From Elephas maximus indicus (taxonomy: Eukaryota > Chordata > Mammalia > Proboscidea > Elephantidae): DNA of 64,000 bases. A program made the translations under genes and the position numbers. Shown piece by piece: positions 1 through 11,480 of the stretch. The notes under the pieces are model-generated. The model searched no databases, had not been told where the DNA came from, and saw nothing but the letters and a program-made list of their open reading frames with translations. Location: positions 60,529,001 through 60,593,000 of the forward strand of contig NC_064826.1 in assembly GCF_024166365.1 (NCBI RefSeq). The letters are read 5' to 3'. The stretch's first letter is position 1, and every line of letters begins with the position of its first letter.

Positions 1-267
1 AAAAGTATGTATTCCACTAAAAAGAAAACAGCATTGCTTAGTTTTAACTTTCAAAATAAATCTTTTAAAAACAGCAATGATAACCTAAAAAGTCAGGCTT
101 TAATTTGCAGCAGGCAGGGTTTGCTGAGAAAAAAAGAATTTATGGATGGATCCCCATGAGTAACAAACCTAGAGCTTTTACTTATTCCCAATGGGGAGTG
201 AGTATGAGGTGAGAGTGTGGGCACAATTTTGGTACATTCAGGAAGAAGATTATATCAGCCCCTGGCT

Positions 268-399
268 GGGAGGAGGTGAGGAGGTGAGAGGAAGGGGAGG
301 GGAGAAACTGGGGCCTGGAGGGGGGGTGTAGGGGAGGGAGGGGAAAGAGGAGGAGAGGCAGGAGGAGGAGAAGGAGTAAAGAGAGGACAAAAGAGGAGT
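268..399. repeat. Purine-rich (GGA/GGGA) low-complexity tract
   Basis: About 130 bases are almost entirely G and A on the + strand, with repeated gaggagg and runs of four to seven G. The main interruptions are the C/T bases around 309-317. The composition could support G-quadruplex or triplex structure. No gene is seen in or beside it. Confidence 0.8.
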
Positions 400-441
400 G
401 ATTATTTCAGTAGGGTTTACTCCCCATCTTCTCTCCTCCTT

Positions 442-874
442 AAAAGCTGTGAGGAAAAAGACCGTACTTAATGGTCTGACTGAGACTAGAGGAATCCTGG
501 CGGTCATGGTCCCCAAACCTTCTGTTGGCCCAGGACAGGAACCATTCCCGAAGACAACTCATCAGACATGGAAGGGACTGGACAGTGGGTAGGAGAGAGA
601 TGCTGATGAAGAGTGAGCTATTTGTATCAGGTGGACACTTGAGACTGTGTTGGCATCTCCTGTCTGGAGGGGGGAGGGGAGGATAGGGAGAGTTGGAAGC
701 TGGCAAAATTGTCACGAAAGGAGAGACTGGAAGGGCTGACTCATTAGGGGGAGAGCAAGTGGGAGTATGGAGTAAGGTGTATATAAACTTATATGTGACA
801 GTCTGACTTGATTTGTAAACACTCACTTGAAGCTCAATAAAAGTTAAAAAAAAAAAAAAAAAAGCTGTGAGGAA
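442..874 (+). mobile_element. 5'-truncated L1 3' end with target-site duplication
   Basis: A roughly 400-bp L1 3' UTR fragment in sense orientation ends in aataaaagtt and a poly(A) run at 846-863. The duplication aaaagctgtgaggaa at 442-456 is repeated after the poly(A) to about 874, the hallmark of L1 target-primed insertion. The body matches, in inverse orientation, the L1 fragment at 57018-57856 with few visible differences. Both are therefore the same, fairly young subfamily. It has no coding capacity. Confidence 0.85.
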
Positions 875-1781
875 GAGAATGGAGACTACCAGAGTTCTTT
901 CTGGCATCCATCGGCCCTGGGGGCTTGTCTTCCTTCCATTTGGGATTCTAAGAGAATGCCATGCAGAGAGCCTAAGGCAGCACAGGACAGCCTAAGCAGA
1001 GTAGAATTGTCAGTGTCTCATCCTTCAGCAAAGAGAGAGGCTGGAGAGTCTCACCTCTCCCACCCCTTCCCATTCTAGTTCCTTCAAGTCTGCAAAAGGC
1101 AAAGAGAAGATACGAAAGTTCCCACATGCTGGGGTTGGGGTGCTGAGGATTGAGCCAGTGTCCTGCCAGGAGTCACTGCAAGGCAATCAGCCAGAACTGG
1201 GAACTAGGTGGCAGAGGAAAACCAACCTCCCCAAGAGGGCTGAGATGAAGCAAGTCAAGGACGTGGTGGAGTGATAGAGTAGGGAAGAGGGTCCCCTGGT
1301 GGGGCAAGTAGAATAACCACAGGGCCTTAACAGTGAAGACAGCAGAAGTCACGTTGCCTCAGACACTCAAAGGGCATATGCAGTGAAGACAGGCTGGCAA
1401 GCTGTCCCTCAACTAGCGTCAGCAGGAGCCAGCAAGGAAGGACCAGGAGCCAGAGGCCCTCCCTCAGTGCCATTATATTATGAAAACTACTCCTCCCCAG
1501 AGATCCTGAGAAGAGGGGCAGGGAAAGGGAAGAAACCTTGAGAAATCAGGACAGATATCAAACTTTGAAGTGATAAAATAGTAAGCCAACTCTGACTGGG
1601 TCTATTAACCAAAAGGTATTCAATTTTATGCTGCAAGTGACTAAGCTACCTGTAATTATCAAGATTAAATGTTTTTGCTGTCATCGGAAATGGAATCTCA
1701 TAGTAAGTTTCACTCAGTTTAGAGCAATAAATAATATTTCTACATATCTGAGCTATGACCCTGACTTTCGTAGTACCTATA
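875..1781. other. Intergenic, no feature recognised
   Basis: Moderate-GC sequence without a convincing ORF, splice pattern or repeat family that I recognise. Confidence 0.5.
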
Positions 1782-1950
1782 TGGAAACCCTGGTGGTGTA
1801 GTGGCTAAGAGCTACATCTGCTAACCAAAAAGTTAGCAGTTCAAATCCACCAGACACTCCTTGGAAGCTCTATGGGGCAGTGCTACCCTGTCCTTTAGGG
1901 TCACTATGAGTCTGGATCAACTTGAAGGCAATGGGTTAGGTTTGGTTTAT
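1782..1950 (+). mobile_element. AfroSINE (tRNA-derived SINE)
   Basis: The copy starts with a tRNA-like A-box region (ggtggtgtagtggctaagag) and a B-box-like segment (agttcaaatccacc). It continues with the family body tatggggcagt and a tail near tgagtctggatcaact, ending in a T/G-rich run. Diverged but full length. Confidence 0.9.
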
Positions 1951-1967
1951 TTTTATACAAAAATTAG

Positions 1968-2152
1968 AGAGACCTGGTAATGCAATGGTTAAGTGCTTGT
2001 CTGTTACCGGAAAGCGACTCAGCTGGGGAAAGACTTGGTATCTGCTCCTGTAAGGATGACAGCCTAGAAAACCCAATGGGGCAGTTCCACTCTGTCACAT
2101 AGGATTGCTATCAGTTGAAATCTACTCGACAGAACCTAACAACAACAATGCA
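1968..2152 (+). mobile_element. AfroSINE variant with RTE-like 3' tail
   Basis: The tRNA-like head is followed by a different middle part, then by ggggcagttccactctgtca and a tail ending cctaacaacaacaat. That tail resembles the 3' end of the RTE copy ending near 44608 (cacctaacaacaacg). It lies 17 bp downstream of the preceding SINE. Confidence 0.8.
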
Positions 2153-2240
2153 AAAACCATCCCAAGTTCTCTCACCTAGAGATAAATTTCATAAAAGTTT
2201 TGTGAGCTTTCTTTTCTATGCATAACACCAAATTTTTATA

Positions 2241-3464
2241 CAGGTAGTCCCCAGAGGAGTTCTGTTCTGACTACTCCATTTTAAGTCTTTTCTAACATAA
2301 GTCGAATGCCTCTTTTTATTTTTCATTATTATTGCCTTTTATTATCAGTATCTTTGTAAATCCAATCTTTGTCTGTGAGGGTTGGAAACACATATAAACT
2401 TACAGATATATTTTAATACATACATAAAAATACACAAATTATAAAAATATACTCCGACGATGAAGAAGAGTTGGACAAAGTTGGCATTTTGTCAATCGCG
2501 ATAATAACTTCACTTGTGGAAGGTTCTGGATCATCTGGATTATCCTTGGGATTGGGGAAGGCATTTCTAGTCAGAAAGTTAGAGTTATCTGTATGGTCCT
2601 TTCCTTTTTTTTCTTCATATATTTTGCAGAAACATCTCTCTGCTTCCTGATTCTGCCTATCGACTTTAGCAAAGTGATCAGCATTCAGTTCTTGTTTTCA
2701 AGCAACTGAAGCTCTTGATTTAGTTCAGAAAAAAATGCAGCTAATCCTTTCACTGTGAAACTTCTCTGCTTCCTCTTCCTCATTACTTATTTCTTCTTCA
2801 GCATTTCTTTCCTCTTCAAAATCCATTAAATCCTGATTTGTCATTTCCCCTTCCTCATGAGCTATATGCCGTCCCACACTGGTGATATCTGGTTCTAAAG
2901 CCCTGGTGGCTTAGTGGTTAAAAGCTACAGCTGCTAACCCAAAGGTCATCAGTTTGAATCTACCAGGCACTCCTTGGAAACTCCATGGAGCAGTTCTACT
3001 CCATCTTATAAGGCCGCTATGAGTTGGAATTGACTGGACGGCAACGGGTTTGGGTTTTTTTGGTTAGTTCTAAATTTCAGCCTTCTCACCATATGGGAGA
3101 TTTTTCCACCAATCTCCTTCATGATATTATCCTGATCAAATGTTTAGAGTGTGTTCACATAACTCAGAAATGTTTTCAAAATCCCCTGCCTATGTTTTCC
3201 CATAACTGCCTCCCAGGAAGATGACATGTTCTGGATACACTGAAGAATATAAATCTTCTAGAAATTTCATGTTACTGTACTTCCATCTATTGCAACTATT
3301 GCCTGAGCAAATGTAGTCAGTAGATAGTATGCCTTGAAAGTAGTGATTGCACCTTGACCCATAGGCTGAATCAGAGCTGTTGTATTGGGAGGTAGGAAAA
3401 AAAAATGTAGGTCTCGAGTGCAGTTCAACATAACTTGAATACATTGTAAGTCAGGGACTACCTG
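2241..3464 (-). mobile_element. Tigger (pogo/Tc1-mariner) DNA transposon remnant
   Basis: The left end reads ta|caggtagtcccc and the right end gggactacctg, giving inverted termini typical of Tigger elements; a TA precedes the left end. Between about 3270 and 3440 the minus strand encodes a stretch with LPPNTTALIQPMGQG, matching the Tigger transposase region around its final catalytic segment. The rest is broken by stops. A SINE is inserted at 2900-3066. Confidence 0.8.
2900..3066 (+). mobile_element. AfroSINE inserted in Tigger
   Basis: Full-length SINE flanked by gttctaaa at 2892-2899 and again at 3067-3074, an 8-bp direct duplication. It therefore entered after the Tigger was in place. Confidence 0.9.
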
Positions 3465-3664
3465 CAAAAGCTGGAACCTGTGTAAGGCCAGAACCTATCA
3501 AAGAAGAAAAACTCAAATATTTTCCACTAAAACAAGTAATAGAGAAGTGGTCAGACTGCCCCCCATCAAAGATGAAAAACTTGCGAAACCCGGAAAGACA
3601 AGGCAGTCCTGTTGAGTTCCAGCGCTCACAGGTTTCACTGTATTAGGATAATAGTCAATATTGC

Positions 3665-4270
3665 TTTCTAGTCAGTTTTTGTTTTGTTTTTTTCCCTTAA
3701 CCAAGAATCATGAACATTTTCCTGTCACCAAATATTTTCTCTAACTGTAGCATGATACTTGATCATATATGGCTGTTTGGTAAGTGAACTAACTTACCTC
3801 ATTTTAAATAATATTTAGATCGTTTCCTGTTGCCTGTTATTATAAATAACAATGAGATAATGAACGAACCTATACCTATAGCTTTAGGTGCTCCTAAGAT
3901 TATTTATTTAGAATGAATTCATTAAGATGGAATTTCTGTAACAAGGAGTATGTATATTTTAAAGATTTTTTTATACTTTTGACTAAATTGGCCTTAAGAA
4001 ATATTATACCACTTTAAACTGTAACCGACAGAATATGAGAGTGCCTGTTTTCTTACACCGTTAGCAATACTGGGTATTACAGTGTTTAAATCCACTTTTG
4101 AAAAGAATCTTTTCAATTCAAAAAATTATCTTGGTTTAGTTGTAATTATATGATTACTGGGAAGATGATGTATTTCTTATTGATCAGTAAACCCCTCTCT
4201 CTGTTAAGTATAATAATACTTTGCTGTATGTTGCCAATATTTTTCCCTAGTTTTGTATTTTAACAGGTAC
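3665..4270 (-). mobile_element. Old L1 (L1ME-like) 3' region, antisense
   Basis: The strand shown carries the antisense L1 sequence found near the ORF2 C-terminus and 3' UTR: a region like ggctgtttgg, bases related to gttgttgcc..tattataaa, and agagtgcctgttttcttaca followed by caatactgggtatta. Strongly diverged. Confidence 0.55.
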
Positions 4271-4429
4271 AAAGCTGTGCTAAGAGTATGGGAAAGTGAC
4301 TGTGGCAGTGATGACAAAAGAAATAGGTGTGTGTGTATAATCAAATGATTTATGCTTCAGAAATGAAGTGGTTAATAGACAACAGTGTAAGAATCCTCTT
4401 TTCTTCCTCAGAAAGTTTAACATAGTCCA

Positions 4430-4866
4430 GAATATGCAAATCCATAGTACAGGGAAGAGATTAGTGGCTGCCAGGAGCTGGGGAGACGGAGAAATGTGGA
4501 GTGTGTGCTGATGGTATGGGGTGGTCAACATCTTCTGGAATTACCTGTCTGGAGGCAAGACAAGAAGGTAGAGGGGGACAGGAGCTGGTTGAATGGACAT
4601 GGGGAACACAGGGTGGAGAGGAGGAGTGTGCTATCTCATTACGGGGAGAGCAGCTAGGAGAACATAGCAAGGTGTGTATAAGTTTTTGTATGAGAAACTG
4701 ACTTGATTTGTAAACTTTCGCTTAAAGCAAAATAAACAAAAAATACAAATAAAATCTTCTGGAATTAGATGGTGATACTTACATAACCTTGCTAATATAC
4801 TAAAACCCACTAAATTGCACACTTTAAAATGGTAAATTTTATGATATGTAAATTATATCTCATTAA
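4430..4866 (+). mobile_element. Old L1M 3' end split by a younger L1
   Basis: The flanks (gagattagtggctgccagga and acactttaaaatggtaaatt) are the 3' UTR of an old L1M-type element. The copy is interrupted by the insertion at 4544-4753. Confidence 0.7.
4544..4753 (+). mobile_element. Short 5'-truncated L1 insertion with 14-bp TSD
   Basis: A 210-bp L1 3' end (ending cgcttaaagcaaaataaaca, A-rich) is bounded by atcttctggaatta at 4530-4543 and 4754-4767. The exact duplication dates it after the surrounding L1M fragment. Confidence 0.85.
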
Positions 4867-4886
4867 AAAAAAGAAAAAAGAAAGTT

Positions 4887-5476
4887 AAACACAGAGTTAC
4901 GATGTGACCCAGCCATGTCGCTCCTTAGATGTACACCTAAGAGAAATGAAAACATATGCTCACACAAAAGCTTGTACACAAATGTTCATAGCAGCATTAT
5001 TCATAATAGTGAGAAAGTAAAAACAACTTAAAGGTCTATCAATGGATGAAAGGATAAGTAATACCTGGTATAGCCATACAATGGAATGTTACTGAGCAAT
5101 AAAAAGAAATGTAACACTGATTCATGCTACAACAAGGATTAACCTTGAAAATATTATGCTAAATGAAATAAGACAGTCATAAAAAAAAACACATATTGTA
5201 TGATTCCATTTATTGTGTGTGTGAAATATCCAAAATAGGTAAACTTATAGAGACAGAAAGTAAATTAGTGGTTTGCAAGGGTGGGAAGGAATTGCATGAG
5301 GAGTGACTGCTAATGGGTGCAGGGATTTTTTTTAGGCGTGATGAAAATGTTCTAGAAGTCGATGGTAGTGATAATTGCACAAACTTGTGAATACACAAGG
5401 TGCAATGTACACTTTACATAGGTTAATTGTATAGTACATAATTATATCTCAGTAATACTGTTAATAAAATTTTAAA
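4887..5476 (+). mobile_element. Old L1M ORF2 end and 3' UTR, sense
   Basis: Contains the typical run gttcatagcagcattattca, then caatggaatgttactgagca, and the 3' UTR ending with attatatctcagtaatact before an A-rich end. Many frame breaks; no coding capacity. Confidence 0.75.
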
Positions 5477-5936
5477 AAGGAGAAAAAATAGTTATAAAAG
5501 TATTGAGACAAATGTTGGAGAGAGAGAGACGGTAGAAGATAGCCTCTGATGATATGACTTTAAAAATAAAAAAGGATGGTTGTATCTAAGGAGTGGTAAA
5601 TGGGTGGGAGAATGTGGAGGTGGGAGATTGCTATTTCTCAGAATACATTTTGAAACCATATCTGTTTCTGTAAACCATATGTATGCTTTCACTTTGATTT
5701 TTAAAACGAAGTATAAATTATAAAAAAATGGATGGAATCAACCAATATTCTGTCCATCAGCAGGAATGGAATGCTTCTCTGAGTGACAGTACAGTATATG
5801 GTGAGGGAAGAGTGTGCTTGAGAGATGGGTTATTTTCTTTGGGTGTTTTTATACTGGTGAAGAGCATCTAGTCCTAGTTATTTAAATCCACACCTTGCAT
5901 GGTTGACTTTTGTGAAGCAGACACAGCCATCAGATA
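5477..5936. other. Unassigned, AT-rich
   Basis: Lies between two L1M copies. No gene recognised; it may include further degraded L1. Confidence 0.4.
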
Positions 5937-6888
5937 AGCGCAATTCAAAATCACAATGAGGTACCACTTCCACTTTGCCCACCAGGGCTCCTTACACCCA
6001 CTAGGATGGCTATAAGCAAAAAATCAGCCAATTACACATATTGATGAGAATGTATTGAAATTGGAACCCTCATCTACTGCCGGTGGGAATGTAAAATGGG
6101 CAGTTACTTTGGAAAACAGTCTAGCAATTATGCAAAAAGGTAAACATAGAGTTACCATATGATCTAGCAATTCTACTCCTAGGTATATATCCAAAAGACT
6201 CAAAAAATGTGCCCACACAAACACTTATACACAAATGTTCATAGCAGCATTATTCATAACAGTCAAAACGTGGAGACAACCCAAGTGTCCCTCAATTGTT
6301 AAATGAATAAATAAAATGTGGTATACCCTTACAATAAAATATTATTCAGCAATAAAAAAATGAAATACTGATACATGCTACAACATAGATACTTTGAAAA
6401 CATTATGCTAAGTGAAATAAGCCATTGTTGTCGAGTCAATTCTGACTCACAGTAACCCCACAGGACAGAGTAGAGCTGCCCCATGGGGTTTCCAAGGCTG
6501 TAAATCCTCATGGAAGTAGACTGCCACATTTTTCTCCTGCAGAGCAGCTGGTAGATTCGAACCACCGACCTTTTGGTTATCAGATGAGCACTTTAACCAC
6601 TTTTCCACCAGGGCTCCTATGAAATGTCCAGAATTTACAAATCTGTAGGGACAGAAAGTAGATTGATTAGTGGTTGCCTAGGACAAAGGAAGGGGGCATT
6701 GCAGAGGTTGGGAGGTGACAGCAAGGAGGTATGGAGCACCTTCTTGGGCTAATGAAATGTTCTAAAATTGATTGTCGTGATGGATGCACAGCTCTGCACT
6801 ATACTAAAAGTCAGTTAGTTGTACACGTTAAATTGGCGAATTGTATGGTTGTGAATTATATCTCAATAAAGCTGTCCAAAAGAGAGCA
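5937..6888 (+). mobile_element. Old L1M 3' end, sense, interrupted by a SINE
   Basis: Runs from tcaaaatcacaatgaggtac (ORF2 C-terminal coding part) through catagcagcattattcataa to the 3' UTR end attatatctcaataaagctg. The AfroSINE at 6423-6617 splits it. Confidence 0.8.
6423..6617 (-). mobile_element. AfroSINE, long subtype, antisense
   Basis: The reverse-oriented copy carries the extra middle segment aaggctgtaaatcctcatgg ... tttctcctgcagagcagctg, then the tRNA-like head reading ccaccagggctcc. This longer subtype recurs at 31031, 36281, 42099 and 55580. Confidence 0.9.
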
Positions 6889-8001
6889 AAATATAATAAT
6901 GATAAAGAAGGAATCTTCTTTATTCTTCCCAACCTTCTTCCTGATTGTCGTCGGCATTTGCTGGTATCTTGAATTTACAATGACTCTTCAACCCTTTTCT
7001 AGGTCTTGAGTATATCAATTAAGATTATTTCTCTCTTCCTTATACCCCCCCGCCCCACCACCATTCACTGTTCTGTGCCGTGCACATCGCAAATGCTCTG
7101 GTTACTCACAGAGCTTACGAAATCCACGTGCATTATTTGCTGAATATTATGCTGTGATATATTACAATGAAGTGTTTAATGCCATCTTCAAATTTTAAAT
7201 TTTACCTTGCACCCTTCTTTTTATATAAACGCTGGGCATCCCTGCCAGACAGTCACCACAATTGTTAATTCTGCCAGAAGAGCATTTATCGCTATGCTCT
7301 GGGTAACTGAGTTGGTTTAGTCATCATTTTGACTTTAAACAGCTATGGGAGTGGAATCTTGTCAAATGTTTTAAATTATGGCACTTCTAAATTGATTCAA
7401 TAATCATTTATTGAGTACCTACTATTGACCAGGCCCTGTTACAACCAACACTAAAGAACTCCAGTTGATAATCAGTCATGATTTTTGTCTTACAGATGCT
7501 GATGAGAGCACTTCAGATAAGCGAGAATGGGACTAATTCAGGACGGTTGCACCTGCCAGATAGCCAGTCTACCTGCTTTTGAATCACATGCAGAAAAGAA
7601 ATTGGGTAAGAAGAAAGTTATTTTAGTAAATTCTTTTTTAATTAATAGAGTTCTTTAGTTTTTCAGTTTTTATAACAACATTTTTTTTTTCCTTTTTTGT
7701 ATCCTCACAAGAACCTTAGAGATTAGGCTGGACAACCCTCGCCCCACAATTCTTTCATGGATGAGGACACGGAACTCTGGGAAGTTACATAATGTGCTTG
7801 TTCAGAGTTGCACAGGGATCCAGACAGCTGATTCTTACTATTTTATTTCAACTTCACCTCTAGAAGCAAACCAGACTGATGACAATGTCTCCTAACATTT
7901 TCTAAAATACCTAATTTAATCAAACTTTAATGAAGAAAGTACCCCACCTAGCTATTTGCTCAATGAGACCTGGGATTCCATCTAATCTCCTTATGTTAGT
8001 A
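6889..8001. other. Intergenic, no gene recognised
   Basis: AT-rich sequence. At 7496-7605 a segment has an acceptor-like ttttgtcttacag and a donor-like ggtaag, but no supported ORF. About 7690-7850 resembles an ancient MIR-type repeat. Confidence 0.4.
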
Positions 8002-8307
8002 CAGGCAGTCCCCGGGTTACAAACTTTCAGACAACTCATACTTGCCCTTTAACGTTACATAAATTTGCCCTCACTTTGAAATGATAGAACCAACCCCTAG
8101 TCGCAACAAATTCTTCGTCACAATCACCTTCACTTGCTGCAGGTGCAGCTTTTAAATCATTGAAAAGGCTTCCAGCCTCTTCTTGCATGAAAGTAAGGCT
8201 CAGTAAGTACTGTATGCACCTTTTCCGACTTACCTGCAAATTCAGCTTAAAGACTTAATGGCACAGTTAGGAACTGATCTCATTCTATGCAACCTGAGGA
8301 ATGCCTG
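8002..8307 (-). mobile_element. Short Tigger deletion derivative with TA duplication
   Basis: Ends are caggcagtccccgggttac (left) and a degraded inverse copy gcaacctgaggaatgcctg (right), each bordered by TA (8000-8001 and 8308-8309). Inside, the minus strand of 8036-8239 encodes about 67 residues including EEFVATRGWFYHFK, recognisable as the DNA-binding region of Tigger transposase (CENP-B-like). At 306 bp it is an internally deleted copy rather than a functional transposon. Confidence 0.85.
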
Positions 8308-8762
8308 TATATAAATTGGCCGAGGTTAAAAACAAAACAAAACAAAACAAAACCTAAACCTTTCCTTGACATTTGGGGATAATGGAATAGATCAGTTTAC
8401 CTACAAGGTATAAAAGGTAAAATGTACCTTGGTCTTTTGGTAAGAAAAGTTCGTACATGAATGTGTTTTGTTTATAAAAATTTCACAATACTTATCTTTG
8501 GATAGAGATTAAGGATGAAAAAATCCATCCAAAATGATAATTTTTGTAAAATTTGGACAGTAAAAATGAATCAGACTCATCTATTGTGGAAGTTTTACAG
8601 CTTTAAATAATGCTCAAATATTTTAAATGTTATCATTTGGAGGCATTTTTATAATAATAATTTCTCACTTTTATTGAGTGTTAATTGTGTACCAAGAACT
8701 ATTTAAGTGCTTTGTAAGTATTAACTTATTTAATTCTCACATGACACTATGAGGTAAGCCCC
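8308..8762. other. Unassigned, partly ancient repeat
   Basis: Includes an A-rich (aacaaaac)-like stretch at 8329-8350. At about 8650-8762 the sequence looks like an ancient MIR-type repeat (acttatttaattctcacatg). No gene. Confidence 0.4.
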
Positions 8763-9644
8763 TGTCTTAGTTATCTAGTGCTGCTATAACAGAAATACCA
8801 CAAGTGGGTGGCTGTAACAAACAGAAATTTGTTTATTTTCTTACAGTTTAGGAGACTAGAAGTCCAAATTCAGGGTGCCTGCTTGTTTTAGTTATCTAGT
8901 GCTACTGTAACAGGAATACTGCAAGTGGATGGCTTTAACAAAGAGAAACTTATTTCCTCACAGTTTTAAAGTAGGCTAAATGTACAAATTCAAGGCGTTA
9001 GCTTCAGGCAAAGGTATTTTCTGTCAGCCTTCTCATCAATGTTCCCCTGGACTAGAGGCTTCTCCACGCAAGGACCCTCGGTTCAAAGGACGGGCTCCGC
9101 TCCCGGCACTGTTCTCTTGGTGGTATGAGGTCCCCCCTCTCTGCTGGCTTCCCTTTCCTTTTTTATGTCTTGAGAGATAAAAGGTGGTGCAGGCCACATC
9201 CCCAGGAAACTCCCTTTACGTTGGATTAGGGATGTGACCTTAGTAAGAGTATTACAATCCCACCCTAATCCTATTTAACATAAAATTACAATCACAAAAT
9301 GGAGGACAACCACACAGTACTGGGAATCATGGCCTAACCAAGTTGACACATATTTTGGGAGGACACAATTCAATCCATGACACATTCTAGGGGAAGACTT
9401 TCTTTCTCTGTCAGTTCTGGGGGAAGGACTTTATTCTTTTGCTCCTTGGTGATCTTCTCCCATCTCTTCTTGCTCCTCTGTCCTAATCTGCTCTTTTTAT
9501 ATCTCAAAAGTAATTGATTTAATACAAATTGATATGGATTTAATATAACAAAGAAAACTCATTCCTAAATGGGATTATAACCACAGGTATAGGGATTAGG
9601 ATTTAAACACATATTTTGGAGCGGACACAATTCAGCCCATAGCA
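8763..9644 (-). mobile_element. MaLR-like LTR, antisense, split by a second LTR
   Basis: Begins tgtcttagttatctagtgct and ends cccatagca. These are the reversed ends of a MaLR (ERVL-type) LTR shared with copies at 8884, 15147 and 49937. Its two halves (8763-8883 and 9383-9644) are separated by another LTR of the same family. The internal region follows directly at 9645, so this is one LTR of a provirus and not a solo copy. Confidence 0.65.
8884..9382 (-). mobile_element. MaLR-like solo LTR nested in a related LTR
   Basis: A complete copy from tgttttagttatctagtgct to caattcaatccatgaca. Flanking pentamers (ctgct and cattc) do not match well, so the target duplication is decayed or the boundary is off by a few bases. 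Confidence 0.65.
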
Positions 9645-11337
9645 TTCCACCTGTCAGCCCCCCAAAATTCATGTCCTTCCCACATTCAAAACACATTCAC
9701 CCCATCACATCATCCCCGAAACCTTAAATCAACTCCAAGTCCAAAATCTTGTCTTCTAAATCATCAAAATCTAATATGGGTGAGACTTTAGGTGTGTTCT
9801 ATCTTGGGGTAAAAGTCTTCTTAATCTGTGAACCTGTGAAATATAGAATACAAATTATCTGCTTCCAAAGTACAACAGTAGAATAGGCACAAGGTGGACA
9901 TTTCCATTACAAATGTGAGAAATCTGAGGGAAAGAAGGGATAACAGGCACCAAGCAGGTCTAAAACCCAGCAGAACAAACTACATTAACTCTAAGAGTTT
10001 GGAAATAGTCCTGTTCTCTGAGACCTTTGGGCAATGGCCCCATTCTCCAGACTCTGGGTGTTGGCCGTGCTCTCTGAATTCTGGCTAAAAACCCCTTAGC
10101 CCTGGACTTCAGCCCCACCTTCAAGGCCCACAACTCTGCTCCCTCGGTTTTGGGTGGCCCCATTCTCTTAGTCCATCTGAGTGGCAACACCACCCCCTTG
10201 GCCCCAGCATCCTTGTTCTTCTGCCCCTTGGGCATGACTGCCCCTCCCCCTCAGCTTTGTGTGGCAGCCCCATCCTCTGAGCATACAGGAAGGGCAGCCC
10301 CACACTCTGGAACCAAATTGGTGAAGATCTGACTCTTTGAAACCTTGGAGGCTATGGCTCCAACCTTTGAAACCTAGGAGGTCATGGCTCCACATTTTGA
10401 AAGTGAGTCAGCCCTGCTTCCCTTGCTTCTTCAAATAGTTCTGCTGATCTTCAAACTTTTCTGGAGGTGGTCCTATTATTTTCTCAGAGGACAACACCTG
10501 CAGCTGCTTTGGCCTGTTTCCTGCCAGTAGAATTCCCAAGAGGCAGACAGTGTTCTTTCCTTCCATCCTCTCTCTATCCCTTTTAGTCTAAGCTGGTGGG
10601 TTTTCTGCTGTGGTAGTTGGTTTGCTCCATCAGTCACAGGCTTAATCTTTTTAACAAAATATTGTGTAGCCATGTCCTTGGTGAAAATTCTAGAGCACAG
10701 AATTTGTACACAGAACTTTGCAAATCTTTAAGGTTTTTTTTCTTCATTTTGCACAGTTCATTTTTAAGTCCGTCTCTTTTCTCTCACATTTTGCTATAAG
10801 TGGCAAGAAGAAACTACATATTCCCTTGAAGATCTTACTTAGAAATATCCTCAGCCAAATATCCAAGTTCATCACTTATAATTTCTACCTTCCTCCAAAC
10901 ATTGGAACATAATTCAGACAAGCTCTTTGCCACTGGATAAAAAGCACCGCCCTTCCTCCACTGTCCAATCACATGTTCATCGTTTTCTTTTAAAGCCTCA
11001 CCAGCAGCACATTTAACGTCCACACGTCTAGCAACATTCTGTCCATGGTGCCATATATATTTTCTAAGACAATACAGACTTTCTCTATAACTTTTCTCGC
11101 TTCTTTCTGAGCTCTCACCAGAATTGCCTTGGATGTCTATAATTCTACCAATAGTCTCTTAAAGGCAATCTAGGTTTTCACTATTAGGTACCTTAAAATT
11201 CTTCCAGCATCTACCCATTACCCAATTCCAAGAACACTTCCACATTGTAGGTATTTAGACTTTCTCTATAGCTCTTCTTTCTCTATAGCAGAGCTTTTGA
11301 AGAATAAGGTAAAGAGTTGGATTCCTTCTCTCAAGCA
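9645..11337 (-). mobile_element. MaLR-like provirus internal region, antisense
   Basis: Next to the LTR end the sequence follows the reversed MaLR internal pattern: ccccaaaattcatgtccttc, aactccaagtccaaaatctt, then a long C-rich tract of short repeats at about 10010-10400, and ttcttccagcatctacccat near the far end. MaLR internal sequence is not known to encode intact retroviral proteins, and no coding frame survives here. The second LTR is not seen. Confidence 0.55.
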
Positions 11338-11480
11338 CTGTCGTTATTAGTGTCGTAGAGTCAATTTCAACTTACAGTAACCCCATGTGACAGAGTAGAA
11401 CTGCCTCATAAGGTTTTGTAGGCTATAATATTTATAGGAGCAGATCGCCAGGTCTTTCTCCAGTAGAGCTGCTTGCAAGA
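11338..11480 (-). mobile_element. AfroSINE, antisense, partial
   Basis: Matches the reversed SINE tail (gtcgtagagtcaatttcaac) and body (agagtagaactgcctcataa, cagatcgccaggtctttctc). The tRNA-like head is missing. Confidence 0.8.
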
